A stretch of DNA of 9,718 nt. It comes from an uncultured Hyphomicrobiales bacterium (lineage in GTDB: Bacteria; Pseudomonadota; Alphaproteobacteria; Rhizobiales; Beijerinckiaceae). How positions within the stretch are numbered: position 1 is the stretch's first letter; each line of letters starts with the position of its first letter. The stretch spans positions 1 to 9,718 of the forward strand of contig CAIZGQ010000917.1 of assembly GCA_903932565.1 (NCBI GenBank). Direction: 5' to 3'. Below are positions 1 through 6,709 of the stretch, in pieces. Position numbers and translations under genes: made by a program. The notes below the pieces were generated by a model. That model made no database searches. It was not told where the DNA came from and saw nothing but the letters and a program-made list of their open reading frames with translations.

Positions 1-1404
1 CAATTCCAGCGACCGGGCCGCGTCAAAGCGCGGCCAAGCGGGGAACAGGCGAAACTCGTTGGTGAAATATTCCGGCCGGATGTAGGCCGCCTGGAGCACA
101 AGCGCGATACCAACCAGCAATTGCGCCATCCAAAATGGCGAGGCGACATAGCCCATGATGCCGGTGGCAAAATGCTGGCGCGTTGGAAATGTCAGGCCCT
201 TGGTGGCCAGAATCCGTACATGCTGCAGATTGCCCTGACACCAGCGACGGTCGCGCGCAGCCAGATCAATCAGTGATGGCGGGCTTTCTTCAAAACTGCC
301 GCCAAGCGTTGGCAGCATGTAGACCGCGTATCCTGATCTGCGAATGAGGGCAGCCTCGACAAAATCATGGCTGAGCACATGGCCACCGAATGGCGGGCGT
401 CCAGAGAGAGACGGCAATCCGCAATGCGCTGCGAAGGCGGCCGTGCGAATAATCGCGTTGTGGCCCCAATAATTGCCGTCGCGGCCCGACCAGACCGCCA
501 GACCGCAGGCGATCACGGGGCCATAAATCCGCGCAGCAAACTGCTGGACGCGGGCAAACATGGTGTTGCGATTGATGATCAGCGGCAACGTCTGGATGAT
601 GCCGGAATCCGGATCAGCCTCCATCGCGGCTGCGAGCGAGACGATGGCGTGGCCCGTCATCAGACTGTCGGCGTCGAGCACAACCATATGCTCGTAAGCG
701 CCGCCCCAATTGCTGACAAAGTCACCTATGTTGCCGGCCTTGCGGCTCGTGTTTTTCTGGCGGTGCCGATAGTAGATGCGCACGGACGGCCCCATGCGCT
801 TGCGCAGCGCCAAAAACGCACGCTCTTCCGCAATCCAGACGTCGGGCTGCGTGGTGTCCGATAGGAAAAACCAGTCGAAATGCGCGCTAAGCCCCGTGGC
901 TGCAACCTCTTCCATCATGGCCTGGAGAGACCCGAACACACGGCTGGGCACTTCATTGTAAATCGGCATCACGACAGCAGTTTTTTCGCTCAAGCTGCTG
1001 GGGAGTTCTGGCGGCGGCGGTGCGCGAAACAGCAGCCAGAAGAAGCCGAGCAGACCGCTGGTAAACGCGATGGAAATCCACGAGAAATTGGCGAGAAATA
1101 AAACCAGCAGCACCCATTTCAGCGTCGTGATCGCGCCGACGTTGATGACGCCGTACATCTCGCTGGCACCATAGGCCGTCAGGGCCAGGCCACCGCCGAA
1201 CACAAACAGACGCGACAGCCACGGTGTGTAAGCCAGCGCCGGCGCAGCCCAGTGCCGCAGGGACTTTTTGTCAAACCGTGACAGCGATTGCACCGGCATA
1301 TGCAGGGGCGCATAGGCCGGCATTGCATTGCGCGCCAACAGCATCACGTCCGTGTTGGAGGCAGCCGCGGCAGATTGCATTGCCGCTCCAGTGTCGTGCG
1401 ACAT
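1..1404 (-). CDS. opgH: Glucans biosynthesis glucosyltransferase OpgH (MdoH), C-terminal part beyond the window
   Basis: Inner-membrane family 2 glycosyltransferase that polymerises glucose from UDP-glucose into the backbone of osmoregulated periplasmic glucans and passes it to the periplasm. The ATG at 1404 opens 468 uninterrupted codons to the window edge; E. coli OpgH has about 850 residues, so a large C-terminal part with further membrane segments is missing. Visible: hydrophobic segments near residues 63-83 and 97-126, then a cytoplasmic GT-A domain starting at AVVMPIYNE (143-151). GT2 signatures follow in order: D183 in LSDTT, the DAD at 244-246, HDFVEAAL at 346-353, and RDRRWCQG at 384-391, the (Q/R)xxRW motif of processive synthases. 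Another hydrophobic stretch covers about 413-440. The start lies 5 bases after the opgG stop, so the two genes are probably co-transcribed and translationally coupled. The family assignment is very secure; activity is inferred from the family. Confidence 0.95.
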   Translation of the reverse strand, partial: MSHDTGAAMQSAAAASNTDVMLLARNAMPAYAPLHMPVQSLSRFDKKSLRHWAAPALAYTPWLSRLFVFGGGLALTAYGASEMYGVINVGAITTLKWVLLVLFLANFSWISIAFTSGLLGFFWLLFRAPPPPELPSSLSEKTAVVMPIYNEVPSRVFGSLQAMMEEVAATGLSAHFDWFFLSDTTQPDVWIAEERAFLALRKRMGPSVRIYYRHRQKNTSRKAGNIGDFVSNWGGAYEHMVVLDADSLMTGHAIVSLAAAMEADPDSGIIQTLPLIINRNTMFARVQQFAARIYGPVIACGLAVWSGRDGNYWGHNAIIRTAAFAAHCGLPSLSGRPPFGGHVLSHDFVEAALIRRSGYAVYMLPTLGGSFEESPPSLIDLAARDRRWCQGNLQHVRILATKGLTFPTRQHFATGIMGYVASPFWMAQLLVGIALVLQAAYIRPEYFTNEFRLFPAWPRFDAARSLEL

Positions 1405-1409
1405 AGGTG

Positions 1410-2990
1410 TCAGGACGTCCATCGATAAAGCCATGTTTCGCTGATGGGTTTGCCCTCGGATTCCAGCACCAAGCGCATTTCGGAGAGGGGTTCTGCGGCC
1501 GGATCGACGTCAAACAAAACCCGAAATGTCTTGCGCTGGCGCGACAGAAACGTGCGGGAGGACAGGATGGTCCCGGGATTGACCGCAAGGTTTGTGATGA
1601 AATCCCCCAGTTTCGGATCGCCAAAAATATCGCCGACAAATTCGACCAGAAAGCGGCGACGGCGCTGCGCGGCAGCGGTGGTGCCGCCAGGCACTTTACC
1701 TGTGCGCGTTTTACTCACACTGGCCAGTGCGGGGCGATTGGGTGCCGCCCAACACCAGAATTGCCGATAGGCGTAAGCCGTCTCGCTGAGCGGCGCGAGG
1801 GGTGCCTTCGGACGCCAGAACGCAACGACGTTTTGGTTCACTTCTGATTCGGACGGGATCTCAACGAGGCTGACGCTGCCCGCGCCCCACTCGCCTATGG
1901 GCTCGATCCAGAGCGAGGGGCGCATCTCCCAATGCTGATCGTCATCCTGAAAACGATCAAAGTCGCGATCCGGTTGAATGAACCCAAAGCCAGCCGGGTG
2001 TTCATCGATAAAGGACGAGACCTGCAGCGTTTCGCGGTTGGCAACCGGTCGCCACACCCATTCCCCGTGTCCGGTCAACATGCGCAGACCTGCGAAGTCG
2101 CCGACGCCGGGACGCACATCGTCGGTGCGCCGGCGGTCAATGGGACCATGCAGGAACGTGCCCTGCATCGACGCGAGCCCGAAATTGTCCAGCGCGACGC
2201 GGGGTATGACCGTGCATTCGGTGTCGATGATGGTGGCATCGCCTGGCCGCAGCGTGAATCTGAACGCGCCGGTCGCGCTTTCCGAATCAAGCAGGGCGTG
2301 GATGACGAGTGCATTGGCTGCAATGGTTGGGCGCTCGATCCAGATCTCGCGAAATTGTGGGAATTCCTCGCCGCGGCTGTCGGCTGTGCGAATTGCCAAT
2401 CCACGCGCCAGCACACCAAAGGTTTGCCCGTTGGCGAGCGCACGGAAAAAGCTCGCACCCTGAAACACCGCCACCTCTTCCGGCGGCCCTGAGTCGCGCG
2501 GCTTGAGGACACGAAACCCGGAGAACCCAATGTCAGCCAGATTCGCTGCAACATTCAGCTTGCCGAATTCGAAATCGCCCGGCCGATAGGTCAGCCGGCG
2601 CGCGCTGCCATTTTCAACAATGTTGAGAAGGACGGGCGACGCGAACAAAAAGCCGCGATGCAGGGGTTCCAACTGGAAGCCGACGTTGTCACCGCCCCAG
2701 ATCCGGCTCTCCGGACGGCTGCGGATGGCAACATATTGCTCATAACTCAGGTTGTTGAAGGGGTCTGGGAGCCCCGCAGCCGGGGCCTTGAACGGCTTTC
2801 GCGCCAACGCGCGGGCCGCATCCAGGACAACTGAAAAATCGAATGGATTTGCAGCAATCGGGGCCTGTGCGGGCGGGGCAGCTGTGGCTTGGGCCAGCAC
2901 CTGCGCTGGTGCCGATGATGCGTTCAGCGCGAGGCCACCGATGGTGAAGCCTCCAGCGGCAAGTCTAAGCACGTCCCGACGCTTGATCAT
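1410..2990 (-). CDS. opgG: Periplasmic glucan biosynthesis protein, OpgG/OpgD (MdoG) family, with Tat-type signal peptide
   Basis: Periplasmic protein needed for osmoregulated periplasmic glucan synthesis, acting downstream of the OpgH synthase. E. coli OpgD and OpgG have been classed as a beta-1,2-glucanase family (GH186). I start it at the ATG at 2990 (526 aa) because the protein then opens MIKRRDVLRLAAGG, a twin-arginine signal (R4-R5) with a hydrophobic core and Ala-rich cleavage region (about 24-35). An in-frame upstream start at 3101 would add 37 residues without family character. Family features: GASFFRA (178-184), LARGLAIRTA (194-203), GEEFPQF (207-213), ALLDSES (232-238), the acidic DRDFDRFQDD (341-350), then RPSLWIEP (357-364) and VEIPSESE (376-383). 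Length fits E. coli OpgG (511) and OpgD (551). A Tat signal is typical of E. coli OpgD, whereas the position beside opgH is typical of opgG, so the symbol is by context. The Shine-Dalgarno sequence is weak (GAGA about 17 bases upstream). Confidence 0.92.
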   Translation of the reverse strand: MIKRRDVLRLAAGGFTIGGLALNASSAPAQVLAQATAAPPAQAPIAANPFDFSVVLDAARALARKPFKAPAAGLPDPFNNLSYEQYVAIRSRPESRIWGGDNVGFQLEPLHRGFLFASPVLLNIVENGSARRLTYRPGDFEFGKLNVAANLADIGFSGFRVLKPRDSGPPEEVAVFQGASFFRALANGQTFGVLARGLAIRTADSRGEEFPQFREIWIERPTIAANALVIHALLDSESATGAFRFTLRPGDATIIDTECTVIPRVALDNFGLASMQGTFLHGPIDRRRTDDVRPGVGDFAGLRMLTGHGEWVWRPVANRETLQVSSFIDEHPAGFGFIQPDRDFDRFQDDDQHWEMRPSLWIEPIGEWGAGSVSLVEIPSESEVNQNVVAFWRPKAPLAPLSETAYAYRQFWCWAAPNRPALASVSKTRTGKVPGGTTAAAQRRRRFLVEFVGDIFGDPKLGDFITNLAVNPGTILSSRTFLSRQRKTFRVLFDVDPAAEPLSEMRLVLESEGKPISETWLYRWTS

Positions 2991-3246
2991 GACCGGTCGT
3001 TTATCTCGCGCGCCGCGTGGCTGATGGTTTATCGTGATTCTGGTCGCAGCCTCCGCCGACCGCGTGGCCGAAGGGGCTGGACCCGTCGTTCTATAGCGCA
3101 AATTCAGACATCTGCGAGTGTATTTTGCAGTTTTTGCGGCAGTGCAGTACCCCTGCCTTCGTTGCCGTTTTCAGCATCTCGTTGGTGCAGTCATGGACGG
3201 TCTGAATCCCGCCCAAGAGTTTTCCCGCCAGCCCCCGGAGTTTGTG
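2991..3246. promoter_or_regulatory. Divergent intergenic region between opgG and glmU
   Basis: This 256-base stretch is the only gene-free space between the minus-strand opgGH operon and plus-strand glmUS, so it must hold promoters for both directions. I cannot point to a convincing -35/-10 pair for either. Short AT-rich blocks that could serve as -10 elements occur near 3091-3096 (TATAGC read on plus, TATAGA on minus from 3096 down) and 3120-3125 (TATTTT). In-frame ATGs at 3118 and 3193 could extend GlmU, but neither has a clear ribosome binding site and the added residues do not resemble the family, so I treat the stretch as untranslated. Confidence 0.5.
3237..3240 (+). promoter_or_regulatory. 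Ribosome binding site of glmU (decides the start)
   Basis: GGAG lies 6 bases before the ATG at 3247, an ideal spacing. Neither alternative in-frame ATG (3118, 3193) has such a site. The GTG at 3244 is only 3 bases away, too close to be favoured. This places the GlmU N-terminus at MQQSRTCLAIVLAAGEGTR, as expected for the family. Confidence 0.75.
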
Positions 3247-4374
3247 ATGCAGCAGAGCCGTACCTGTCTCGCCATCGTGCTGGCTGCGGGCGAGGGCACG
3301 CGGATGAAATCCGCCAAGCCAAAGGTTCTGCACGAAATCGCCGGGCGGACGATGCTGGCACACGTGCTCGCCTGCGTTAGTGAAGCAGGGGCGCAGGCCT
3401 GCGCCGTGGTGGTGGGTCCCGGCCGGGACGATGTCGCGTCCGAAGTTCACAAGATGCTGCCAGGGGCCGAAACCTTCGTGCAGACCGAGCGGCTGGGCAC
3501 GGCCCATGCGGTGCTTGCCGCAAAAGACGCCATCGCCCGGGGCTATGACGATATCGTCGTCATGTTTGCCGATACGCCGCTGGTGCGAACCTCGACCCTT
3601 GCTTCGATGCGGGCGGTTCTTGCGGAGGGTGCCAGCGTCTGCGTGCTGGGCTTTGAGGCCGCCGACCCGACCGGGTATGGCCGCCTGCTGCAGGACGAGG
3701 GGACGCTCGTCGCCATCCGGGAGCAGAAGGACGCGACCGAGGCCGAGCGCCAGGTGCGTCTTGCCAATGCGGGCCTGATGGCCTTTGACGGGCGGCGTGC
3801 ACTCGACCTTCTCGGCCAAATTGGCAATGCCAATTCCCAGAGCGAGTTTTACCTGACCGACCTTGTCTCCGTGGCGCGCGCGCAGGGTCTTGAGAGTTGG
3901 ATCGTTCTGGCGCCCGAAAAGGATGTGCTGGGTGTCAACGACCGGGTGCAGCTATCCGTTGCCGAGGCCATCATGCAGGCGCGCCTGCGCGAGGCTGCCA
4001 TGCGGGAGGGGACAACCTTGATCGCGCCCGAAACGGTGTTTTTCGCCCACGACACAAAACTCGGGCGGGATGTCGTGATTGAGCCTCACGTCGTCTTTGG
4101 TCCGGGCGTCGTGGTCGAGGCGGGTGCCCGGATCAAGGCGTTCAGCCACCTGGAAGGTGCCAGTGTCGGGGCAGATGCTGCAATTGGCCCGTTTGGGCGG
4201 CTCCGTCCGGGCACACGCATTGATGAGAAGGCCAAGATCGGCAATTTCGTTGAGATCAAGTCCGCTCACATTGGAGCGGGCGCGGCTGTCAGCCATCTGA
4301 CCTATCTGGGCGACGCCGAGGTCGGAGCAGGGGCCAACATCGGCGCAGGGACCATCACCTGCAATTACGACTGA
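3247..4374 (+). CDS. glmU: GlmU, bifunctional GlcNAc-1-P uridyltransferase / GlcN-1-P acetyltransferase, cut short by an in-frame TGA
   Basis: GlmU acetylates glucosamine-1-phosphate (C-terminal left-handed beta-helix) and joins GlcNAc-1-P to UTP (N-terminal domain), giving UDP-GlcNAc for peptidoglycan and LPS. If the stop at 4372-4374 is obeyed the product has 375 residues; E. coli GlmU has 456. The uridyltransferase domain is complete: LAAGEGTRM (12-20) with R19 and K26, QTERLGTAHA (79-88), D109 in FADTPL, GYGR (143-146), EQKDA (159-163), N231 in GVND. The beta-helix begins around residue 252 and retains RLRPG, H350 (the catalytic His of SHLTYLGD) and the NYD at 373-375. It then stops where the family has Gly of NYDG, losing the conserved Lys three residues later and the last helix coils that contact acetyl-CoA. 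The truncated form should keep uridyltransferase but probably not acetyltransferase activity. The frame reopens immediately to 4605, giving about 452 positions, the normal length. Confidence 0.93.
   Translation: MQQSRTCLAIVLAAGEGTRMKSAKPKVLHEIAGRTMLAHVLACVSEAGAQACAVVVGPGRDDVASEVHKMLPGAETFVQTERLGTAHAVLAAKDAIARGYDDIVVMFADTPLVRTSTLASMRAVLAEGASVCVLGFEAADPTGYGRLLQDEGTLVAIREQKDATEAERQVRLANAGLMAFDGRRALDLLGQIGNANSQSEFYLTDLVSVARAQGLESWIVLAPEKDVLGVNDRVQLSVAEAIMQARLREAAMREGTTLIAPETVFFAHDTKLGRDVVIEPHVVFGPGVVVEAGARIKAFSHLEGASVGADAAIGPFGRLRPGTRIDEKAKIGNFVEIKSAHIGAGAAVSHLTYLGDAEVGAGANIGAGTITCNYD
4372..4374 (+). other. In-frame TGA inside glmU at a conserved glycine codon
   Basis: The codons read AAT TAC GAC TGA TTT GAT AAG, where the family has Asn-Tyr-Asp-Gly. 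One G-to-T change from GGA gives this TGA. The frame before and after is intact, so it is a point substitution rather than a frameshift. TGA also ends opgG, glmS (after the conserved SVTVE C-terminus) and the gene at 6710, so it is an ordinary stop in this genome and not a reassigned codon. Confidence 0.9.
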
Positions 4375-4605
4375 TTTGATAAGCATATCACGCAAATTGG
4401 CGCTGGTGCCTTCATTGGATCGAATTCCGCCCTTGTCGCCCCTGTGCGCATCGGTGAAGGTGCTTATGTGGGGTCTGGCTCCGTGATCACGAAGGATGTC
4501 CCCGACGGGGCCCTCGCGGTGGCGCGCGGCCAGCAGGTTGAAAAGCCGGGCTGGGCGGACAAGTTCCGTGCAGCGCGCGCGGGTCGCCCCAAAAAGCGGC
4601 CTTGA
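4375..4605 (+). pseudogene. glmU: 3' part of glmU downstream of the internal stop (end of the acetyltransferase beta-helix)
   Basis: The 76 codons after the TGA, plus the terminal TGA at 4603-4605, continue the glmU frame without a gap. They encode the expected GlmU ending: FDKHITQIGAGAFIGSNS, LVAPVRIGEGAYVGSGS, ITKDVPDGALAVARG and a basic tail ending in PKKRP. These are hexapeptide-repeat coils plus the C-terminal segment that holds acetyl-CoA-contacting residues in characterised GlmU proteins. There is no ATG or ribosome binding site just after the stop. The first GTG, about 54 bases in, starts mid-helix, so independent translation is unlikely. The absence of decay (no frameshift, no second stop) means the mutation is very recent, is not real, or is bypassed by readthrough. 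I list it as a broken part of glmU, not a separate gene. Confidence 0.8.
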
Positions 4606-4714
4606 TTGAGTCTGCGGGGACCCTGCGGGTCCGAGCTTGAACACAGGCGGTATGTGTGCGCGGTTCGCCACAGGACGCGGCACGGCTGCCGCCATCATCG
4701 GGAAGTGAAGTTTC
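4606..4714 (+). promoter_or_regulatory. glmU-glmS spacer with three consecutive stem-loops and the glmS ribosome binding site
   Basis: This 109-base spacer holds three perfect inverted repeats in series. GGACCC-tgc-GGGTCC lies at 4618-4632, ACACA-7 nt-TGTGT at 4641-4657, and GCGGCA-cggc-TGCCGC at 4677-4692. None is followed by a T-run, so none is a classical intrinsic terminator. The last one ends 8 bases before GGAAG (4701-4705), the probable Shine-Dalgarno sequence of glmS, 9 bases from the ATG at 4715. The arrangement could be a structured leader that tunes glmS translation or mRNA stability, as glmS leaders do in other bacteria, but the function is inference. The glmS ribozyme of Firmicutes is much longer and I see nothing resembling it. 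Confidence 0.4.
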
Positions 4715-6541
4715 ATGTGTGGCATTGTTGGTATGCTTGGTCAGGGTCCGGTTGCCGGGCAGATCGTTGAAGCACTCAAACGCCTGGAATACCGTGGTTA
4801 TGATTCCGCCGGTGTCGCAACGCTGGAGCAGGGCCACATCACGCGTCGTCGTGCGTCCGGCAAACTGAAGAATCTGGCGGAGCGTCTGGCGCAGGAGCCG
4901 CTGTCGGGGTCGGTCGGCATAGGCCACACCCGCTGGGCCACCCATGGCCGCCCGACCGAGGCCAACGCGCATCCGCATGCCAGTGGCCGCGTCGCTGTCG
5001 TCCACAACGGCATCATCGAAAACTTTCGCGAGTTGCGCGAAGAACTGACGGCCAAGGGCCATGTCTTTGCGTCAGAAACGGATACCGAAGTTGTTGCACA
5101 TTTGGTGACCGAGGAATTGCAGGGCGATGTCTCGCCACGCGATGCAGTCGCGCGCGCGCTGCCGCGTTTGCATGGCGCGTTTGCACTCGCCTTTATTTTT
5201 GAGGGTGAAGACAATTTGATGATTGCGGCCCGACAGGGTGCGCCGCTGGCTGTCGGCTGGGGCGACGGTGAGATGTATGTTGGCTCCGATGCGCTGGCAC
5301 TGGCGCCGTTCACCGACACGATCACCTATCTTGACGATGGCGACTGGGTCGTCCTGACCCACGCCGGCGCCACGTTCTTTGGCGCTGATGGCGAGCCCGT
5401 GCGGCGCGCCAAGCAGAAAACACAGGCGTCCGCGTTTCTGGTGGACAAGGGCAACCATCGCCATTTCATGGCGAAGGAAATTCACGAGCAGCCGGAAGTT
5501 GTAGGCCGCACACTGGCACATTATCTCGACATGTCGAACGGAACGGTTCGGCTCCCGTTCGATTTGCCGTTCGATCCGGCTCAACTTTCACGCGTTACAA
5601 TCTCGGCCTGTGGCACCGCCTATTACGCGGGCCTTGTTGCGAAATACTGGATTGAGAAATTCGCCCGCCTGCCCGTTGAGATCGACGTGGCGAGCGAGTT
5701 CCGCTATCGCGAAGCGCCGCTCGATCCCAACGGTTTGATGATCGTGGTGTCCCAATCTGGCGAAACCGCCGACACGCTGGCCTCGCTGCGCTACGCCAAA
5801 GAGCACGGGCAAAAGGTTCTGTGCGTCGTGAATGTTCCGACATCGACGATCGCGCGCGAAAGTGATGTGGCAGCTCCGACGTTGGCTGGTCCGGAGATTG
5901 GCGTCGCCTCAACCAAGGCGTTCACCTGTCAATTGTCCGTGCTGGCTTGTCTCGCCATTGCGTTCGCCCGTGCCCGTGGTGCACTCGATCAGGCGCGCGA
6001 GCAGGAGCTTGTTTCAAACCTCATCGCGGTGCCGGGGCTGATGGCTGAGGCGCTCAAAGGTGAAAAGGCCATTGAAGTCGTTGCCCGCGATATGGGCCGC
6101 GCCCGCGACGTGCTGTATCTTGGCCGAGGCACCAGCTTCCCGCTCGCGCTGGAAGGCGCTTTGAAGCTCAAGGAAATCTCCTACATCCATGCGGAGGGAT
6201 ACGCGGCGGGCGAGCTCAAGCACGGGCCAATCGCGCTGATCGACGAAGACATGCCGGTGATCGTGATTGCACCGCATGACGCGGTTTTTGAAAAAACCGT
6301 GTCGAACATGCAGGAAGTTGCAGCGCGCGGGGGACGTATTCTGCTGGTTGCAGATACACGGGCGGCCCACGAGGCTGCGATCAACTTTGAATCCGTGATC
6401 ACGATGCCGGACATGGCACCGGAATTTACCGCCCTGGTCTATGCGTTGCCCATTCAGCTGCTCGCCTACCACACTGCTGTTTTCATGGGAAAAGATGTCG
6501 ACCAGCCGCGAAATCTGGCGAAAAGCGTAACGGTTGAATGA
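4715..6541 (+). CDS. glmS: Glutamine--fructose-6-phosphate aminotransferase (isomerizing), GlmS
   Basis: Cytosolic enzyme converting fructose-6-phosphate and glutamine to glucosamine-6-phosphate and glutamate, the first committed step towards UDP-GlcNAc. It is full-length: 608 residues against 609 in E. coli. The start is fixed by MCGIVG: after Met removal Cys becomes the N-terminal nucleophile of the glutaminase (class II amidotransferase) domain, about 2-240. That domain also shows EYRGYDSAG (25-33), HTRWATHG (71-78), NG (98-99) and ETDTEVVAHL (121-130). Two SIS isomerase domains follow: ACGTAYYAG with C299, SQSGETADT (346-354), then GRGTSFPLALEGALKLKE (470-487) and ELKHGP (500-505). The C-terminus DQPRNLAKSVTVE is nearly invariant in the family and carries the lysine that enters the sugar site. 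It lies downstream of glmU in the same direction, two steps of one pathway. No truncation or odd residue seen. Confidence 0.97.
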   Translation: MCGIVGMLGQGPVAGQIVEALKRLEYRGYDSAGVATLEQGHITRRRASGKLKNLAERLAQEPLSGSVGIGHTRWATHGRPTEANAHPHASGRVAVVHNGIIENFRELREELTAKGHVFASETDTEVVAHLVTEELQGDVSPRDAVARALPRLHGAFALAFIFEGEDNLMIAARQGAPLAVGWGDGEMYVGSDALALAPFTDTITYLDDGDWVVLTHAGATFFGADGEPVRRAKQKTQASAFLVDKGNHRHFMAKEIHEQPEVVGRTLAHYLDMSNGTVRLPFDLPFDPAQLSRVTISACGTAYYAGLVAKYWIEKFARLPVEIDVASEFRYREAPLDPNGLMIVVSQSGETADTLASLRYAKEHGQKVLCVVNVPTSTIARESDVAAPTLAGPEIGVASTKAFTCQLSVLACLAIAFARARGALDQAREQELVSNLIAVPGLMAEALKGEKAIEVVARDMGRARDVLYLGRGTSFPLALEGALKLKEISYIHAEGYAAGELKHGPIALIDEDMPVIVIAPHDAVFEKTVSNMQEVAARGGRILLVADTRAAHEAAINFESVITMPDMAPEFTALVYALPIQLLAYHTAVFMGKDVDQPRNLAKSVTVE

Positions 6542-6597
6542 TTTAGACAGTGGATCGTGGCTGACGCCGGGCTTGCTGCCTTAAGCTTAACCAATCA

Positions 6598-6611
6598 CAG
6601 TCAGATGACTG
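6598..6611. repeat. 14-base perfect inverted repeat, possible operator
   Basis: CAGTCA and TGACTG are exact reverse complements separated by GA. The size and symmetry suit a dimeric regulator site, and it lies about 100 bases before the start of the next gene. No T-run follows, so it is not a terminator. No known regulator is recognised; a chance palindrome is possible. Confidence 0.3.
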
Positions 6612-6665
6612 AAAGTCTTGATGGTCGTGACGGCAATTGAGACTTACAGTTGAGTTGGTTGGGCC

Positions 6666-6688
6666 GACCCTCTTTGTTTTAAAGGGTC
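6666..6688 (+). repeat. Stem-loop GACCCT / AGGGTC just upstream of the Ntn-hydrolase-like gene
   Basis: Six-base perfect arms enclose an 11-base AT-rich loop, and two further T-A pairs are possible with one bulged C. The T-rich stretch is inside the loop, not after the stem, so it does not read as an intrinsic terminator in the plus direction. It may be a 5' leader hairpin of the downstream gene. Confidence 0.3.
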
Positions 6689-6709
6689 CGTGAGTTGCGG
6701 TGGTTTTTC

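Larger units (their letters stand above)
6542..6709 (+). promoter_or_regulatory. Intergenic region with several short palindromes upstream of the Ntn-hydrolase-like gene
   Basis: This 168-base spacer probably holds the 3' end of the glmUS transcript and the promoter of the next gene. I see no classical terminator with a T-run and no clear -35/-10 pair. It is unusually rich in short symmetrical elements: TTAAGCTTAA (6581-6590), CAGTCA-GA-TGACTG (6598-6611), AAGTCT...AGACTT (6613-6618 / 6640-6645) and GACCCT-11 nt-AGGGTC (6666-6688). The last ends 21 bases before the ATG at 6710. A GGTGG at 6699-6703, 6 bases before that ATG, is the best available ribosome binding site. Confidence 0.4.

Noticed and set aside
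367..864. 165-codon plus-strand open frame inside opgH
   Set aside because: Antisense to the glycosyltransferase motifs of opgH.
1932..2492. 186-codon plus-strand open frame inside opgG
   Set aside because: Antisense to the conserved core of the MdoG-family protein.
3091..3819. 242-codon minus-strand open frame opposite the glmU 5' half
   Set aside because: It is antisense to the strongly conserved uridyltransferase domain and has no family resemblance.
4372..4374. UGA reassigned to glycine (as in some candidate phyla)
   Set aside because: TGA ends glmS directly after its conserved SVTVE C-terminus and also ends opgG, the full-length glmU frame and the gene at 6710, while glycine is otherwise coded by GGN. 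TGA is a normal stop here.
4372..4420. Selenocysteine at the glmU TGA
   Set aside because: The family has glycine, not cysteine, at this site. The only downstream hairpin I can draw is a 4-base stem about 23 bases away, not a bacterial SECIS.
4618..4632. Intrinsic terminator after glmU
   Set aside because: The stem is perfect but only 6 bp, and is followed by GAGCTTGA rather than a T-run.
4606..4714. glmS ribozyme/riboswitch
   Set aside because: The spacer is too short and shows no resemblance to the known ribozyme core, which is found mainly in Firmicutes.
3952..4725. 257-codon minus-strand open frame covering the glmU stop and the glmS start
   Set aside because: Considered as a possible real gene that would explain the glmU break, but it is antisense to conserved glmU and glmS coding sequence and shows no domain.
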